This document shows positions 5,082 to 7,581 of a stretch of DNA of 7,581 nt, piece by piece. Under the pieces are notes generated by a model. That model was not told where the DNA came from, did no database searches, and saw only the letters and a list, made by a program, of their open reading frames with translations. The position numbers and the translations under genes are program-made. Within the stretch, counting starts at the first letter, position 1, and each line of letters opens with the position of its first letter. The stretch lies in the NCBI GenBank assembly GCA_019309605.1, contig JAFDFW010000082.1, positions 1 through 7,581 on the forward strand, written 5' to 3'. This stretch comes from Deltaproteobacteria bacterium. Lineage in GTDB: Bacteria; Myxococcota_A; Polyangia; Polyangiales; Houyiibacteriaceae.

Positions 5082-6791
5082 ATGTATGCGGTTGTGATCA
5101 CCGATGAGGGGGGCGCGCAGCGGAGGCTCGATTTTTCGAAGCCCGAGCTGACCGTTGGACGCGTCCAAGGCAACGACATCGTCTTGTCGAAACGCAATGT
5201 TTCCAAGCAGCACGCGCGGTTAACTCTGAAGGGCGAACATGCGGTCATCGTCGACCTCAACAGCACCAACGGAACCTGGGTCAATGGTCGCAAGATCAAC
5301 TCGCCGCAGTCGTTGAAGCAGGGCGACAAGATCTACATCGCCGACTTCATCATCACTCTGCAGCCTGCAAACGACGGCGCTGAGCGAGCAAGCTCGGCTC
5401 CACGTGTGTCGGAACCGCCGCCGCTGCCAGCCAAACAGCCGATGCCGGCGCAGAGCTCGGTGCCTGCGCAGAGTTCGACGCCAGCCCAAAGCTCGGCGCC
5501 AGCCCAAAGCTCGGCGCCGGCCCAGAGCTCGATGCCCGTTCGGCGTTCGATGGGCGCCCGCCGTCCAATGCCGTCGGACTCGAGAACACCGAGGCCAAAC
5601 GAGCCCCGCGCCACCAGTCTGCCGCCCCGCATCGAACGCAGAGAGACGGGTGAGGCGCGGCTCCCCGCAAAGACCGAGACCGGGCTTCCTGTCGCCGACC
5701 CGCTGAGCGCTCTACTGAGCCGTCTCGCCGAGCGTATGGACATCGAGAACGTGGACCCGGCTGCGATGAAGAATCAGGAACGCTGGTCGGCCGCGCGCGC
5801 CGCGATCGCCGAGACGTTCCTCGCAATGCAGACCGACGGCTCGGTGAACGCCGACGTCGACATGCGTCAGTTCGCGCACACTGCGCTGCACGAAGCGGTC
5901 GGCTTGGGCGCGCTCGATGGCGTTCTGTCCGACGAGTCGGTGCGCACCGTGGTCGTGCATGGCCCCTTGCACGTGTTCGTCGACAAGGGCGAAGGCCTCG
6001 AAGCGACATCATTGAAATTCTCATCCGATCGCGCACTGCGCAGGGTGGCGCGGCGCCTCGCCGCCGAAAGCGGGCAAGCGCTCGAAGCGCAACGGGTGCT
6101 TCACGGACGCCTCTCGTTCGGTCCTAGGCTGACGATTATGCAGCCACCTCTGGTGATCAATGGGCCGGTGATCGAAATCCGCATTCGCGCCGGCAAGTCG
6201 CTCGAGGAACTCGCCGAGGCCGGCTGGATGAGCACCGACGCCGCCACGTACTTGGCAAAAGCCGTCGCGGAGTGCCGCAATATCGTCGTCGCGGGTCCCA
6301 GGGGCTCTGGCGTAACCGAGGTGATGTCGGCGTTGGCCCGCGAGTTGCCAGAGACGGAAAACGCGGTCGCTATCGAAGCAGTCCCCGATCTCGACATCGA
6401 TCGGAACCGCATGATCTCGCTGACCGCCGCCGATTCGGGCATCTCGCTCGGCGAAGCGATCGAACACGGAACTCGCCTCCAGGCGGAGCACCTCGTGATC
6501 AATGATCTCGCAGGCGCGGACACGATGACCGCACTAGCCGCGGTGCTCGGATGCGAGCCGGGGCACCTACTCGGGGTGCATTGCTGGAGCACCAAGGACG
6601 CCATCGAAGGCCTCATGCTGGCCGCTGGGTGTGGCGGGGCGGAACGGGCATGTGTCGCGCAGCTGGTTGGCAGCGCGATCGACCTGGTCATCTCCGTGCA
6701 GCGCGGGCCGGAAGGCCGACGTGTGGCCGGCATCCTCGAAGTCCAAGGTCACGAAGCCGGCGACGTGAGCTACCAGTCCGTCCCGTTCTGA
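5082..6791 (+). CDS. FHA domain fused to a degenerate CpaF/TadA-type ATPase domain
   Basis: A 569-residue cytoplasmic protein in three parts. Residues 1-95 are an FHA domain with the phosphothreonine-binding set G26-R27, S41, H44 and N63-G64-T65 plus N68-G69. Residues 96-205 are a disordered Pro/Ala/Ser/Arg linker with five PAQSSx repeats (122-151). Residues 206-569 follow the CpaF/TadA secretion-ATPase layout: HGRLSFGPRLTIMQPPL (341-357), IEIRI (364-368), SLEELAEAGWMS (373-384), the P-loop region (401-415), a Walker B region (470-478), a His box with H500, and SAIDLVISVQRGPEGRRV (531-548). The P-loop reads GPRGSGVT (405-412): the essential lysine is V411. In Walker B, VGEVRG of active CpaF reads INDLAG, so Glu is D475 and the following Arg is Ala. 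It is probably a regulatory pseudo-ATPase, perhaps of a Tad pilus or secretion machine encoded elsewhere. The ATG at 5082 begins the first FHA strand (MYAVVITDEG); an in-frame TTG at 5064 would add six residues. No Tad genes are adjacent. Confidence 0.87.
   Translation: MYAVVITDEGGAQRRLDFSKPELTVGRVQGNDIVLSKRNVSKQHARLTLKGEHAVIVDLNSTNGTWVNGRKINSPQSLKQGDKIYIADFIITLQPANDGAERASSAPRVSEPPPLPAKQPMPAQSSVPAQSSTPAQSSAPAQSSAPAQSSMPVRRSMGARRPMPSDSRTPRPNEPRATSLPPRIERRETGEARLPAKTETGLPVADPLSALLSRLAERMDIENVDPAAMKNQERWSAARAAIAETFLAMQTDGSVNADVDMRQFAHTALHEAVGLGALDGVLSDESVRTVVVHGPLHVFVDKGEGLEATSLKFSSDRALRRVARRLAAESGQALEAQRVLHGRLSFGPRLTIMQPPLVINGPVIEIRIRAGKSLEELAEAGWMSTDAATYLAKAVAECRNIVVAGPRGSGVTEVMSALARELPETENAVAIEAVPDLDIDRNRMISLTAADSGISLGEAIEHGTRLQAEHLVINDLAGADTMTALAAVLGCEPGHLLGVHCWSTKDAIEGLMLAAGCGGAERACVAQLVGSAIDLVISVQRGPEGRRVAGILEVQGHEAGDVSYQSVPF
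5445..5534 (+). repeat. Five in-frame 18-bp tandem repeats encoding PAQSSx
   Basis: Five consecutive 18-bp units encode PAQSSV, PAQSST, PAQSSA, PAQSSA and PAQSSM in the linker between FHA and CpaF-like domains. Units 3 and 4 (5481-5498 and 5499-5516) are identical base for base (CCAGCCCAAAGCTCGGCG), which points to recent slippage or duplication. Copy-number change would alter linker length without shifting the frame. Confidence 0.9.
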
Positions 6792-6801
6792 GTCGCTGGG
6801 C

Positions 6802-7569
6802 TCAGGCGCCTTTGCTCATCACGGCACAGGGCGTCGCACTGACACCGGGTGCCGGATATGCGGGGCGGGCGAAGTAGTAGCCCTGGCCGAAGTCTGCGCC
6901 GCAGTCTACCACGACCTTCATTTCGGTTTCCTGCTCGATGCCCTCGGCAACCACGCGCGCCCCGAGTTCGTGGCAAAGCCGCACGATGTGGCGCACCAAG
7001 ACCTGCGCGCGGTGGTCATCGGCGAGATCTGCAACCAAGGTTCGATCGAGCTTTACGATCTCCGGCTTGAGGTCGACGATGTACTTCAAGTTCGAGTAGC
7101 CGGCGCCGAGATCATCGACTGCAAGCGACACGCCCTTGCCACGGATCTCGCGAAGCACGCTGTGACAATACTCAAAGTGAGTGAGGGGAACCGATTCGGT
7201 CACTTCGAGATAGATCGGCTGGTCATGTGTGAAGATCGGATCATCGGGCTGAACGAGCCACGACTCGTCGAACTCGTTCGGGTGCACATTGAGGAACAGT
7301 GGCTTCTCGGTGCAGTGGGACGTGGCGAGCTCGCGAATCGAGCGGCCGAGCGCACCGACGTACCCGGACTTGATCGCTTCGTCGAAGAGTTGCGGTGGGT
7401 TGGTCCAGTGTGGCGAATCACTGCGGACGAGCGCTTCGTACGCGAACGGTTCCATCGTGGTGAGGGAGACGATCGGCTGGTACACGACGCTGAGGTCACC
7501 GCGGGCGAGCACGCCAGGAAGGCCGCGGGGGCTACGGACATGCGGAATACCCGACCGCCGCCGCTGCAT
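6802..7569 (-). CDS. EAL-domain cyclic-di-GMP phosphodiesterase (possibly 5' partial)
   Basis: Hydrolyses the second messenger c-di-GMP to pGpG. The single recognisable domain spans about 25-240 and keeps the complete catalytic set: E45 in YEALVR, N94 in FLNVHP, E122 in LEVTES, D152-D153 in AVDDLGAGYSN, K173 in IVKLDR, E209 in AEGIEQE and Q229 in GQGYYFARP. An active enzyme is therefore expected. There is no GGDEF, PAS or receiver domain and no membrane segment in the visible part. From the ATG at 7569 it is 255 residues, a normal size for a stand-alone EAL protein. However, the frame stays open to the window edge (7570-7581) and GGAAG lies only 2 bases before the ATG, so the gene may begin upstream, possibly with a sensory domain. 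It converges on the FHA-CpaF gene with 10 bp between stop codons and no terminator between them. Confidence 0.9.
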   Translation of the reverse strand: MQRRRSGIPHVRSPRGLPGVLARGDLSVVYQPIVSLTTMEPFAYEALVRSDSPHWTNPPQLFDEAIKSGYVGALGRSIRELATSHCTEKPLFLNVHPNEFDESWLVQPDDPIFTHDQPIYLEVTESVPLTHFEYCHSVLREIRGKGVSLAVDDLGAGYSNLKYIVDLKPEIVKLDRTLVADLADDHRAQVLVRHIVRLCHELGARVVAEGIEQETEMKVVVDCGADFGQGYYFARPAYPAPGVSATPCAVMSKGA

Positions 7570-7581
7570 GGCTTCCAGCCA

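Noticed and set aside
4926..5213. Open frame on the - strand crossing the intergenic region into the FHA gene
   Set aside because: It runs antisense across the start of a well-supported gene and shows no domain or ribosome binding site.
5353..6036. Arg-rich open frame on the - strand opposite the FHA-CpaF gene
   Set aside because: Composition is typical of an antisense shadow, and the repeat-encoded segment simply mirrors the linker repeats.

Overview
The window is GC-rich, tightly packed chromosomal DNA from a Gram-negative bacterium. It holds eight protein-coding genes and no RNA genes, insertion sequences, CRISPR arrays or phage genes that I can recognise. Three features point tentatively to Myxococcota or another delta-proteobacterial lineage: an FHA domain fused to a CpaF-type ATPase domain, a lipoprotein with a PPC-like beta domain, and frequent GTG/ATG starts with overlapping gene ends. 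This placement is inference from protein style; there is no marker gene.

Left block (2-3605, + strand): otsA (5' end cut by the window edge), otsB, a CysQ-like phosphatase and a TPMT/HOL-family methyltransferase follow each other with gaps of -4, 38 and about 9 bp, so they probably form one transcription unit. OtsA and OtsB make trehalose from UDP-glucose and glucose-6-phosphate. The CysQ-like enzyme probably removes PAP/PAPS or an inositol phosphate. The methyltransferase belongs to the family that methylates thiols, thiocyanate or halides. A shared role in osmotic or salt stress, or in sulfur metabolism, is possible but unproven.

Middle block (3602-4845, - strand): a LuxR/NarL-type response regulator is followed 29 to 32 bp later by a small lipoprotein gene. 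The lipoprotein gene ends tail to tail with the methyltransferase, the two stop codons sharing bases. No histidine kinase is present.

Right block: a divergent intergenic region (4846-5081) with several potential hairpins precedes a + strand gene for an FHA-linker-CpaF-like protein (5082-6791). Its Walker A lysine is replaced by valine and its Walker B glutamate by aspartate, so it looks like a pseudo-ATPase. Tail to tail with it, 10 bp away, is a - strand EAL-domain c-di-GMP phosphodiesterase with all catalytic residues present; its N-terminus lies at or beyond the window edge.

The most noteworthy item is the FHA-pseudoCpaF protein: a predicted phosphothreonine-reading module joined to a type II/IV secretion-type ATPase fold that has lost its ATP-binding lysine. 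No complete new multi-gene system is visible.
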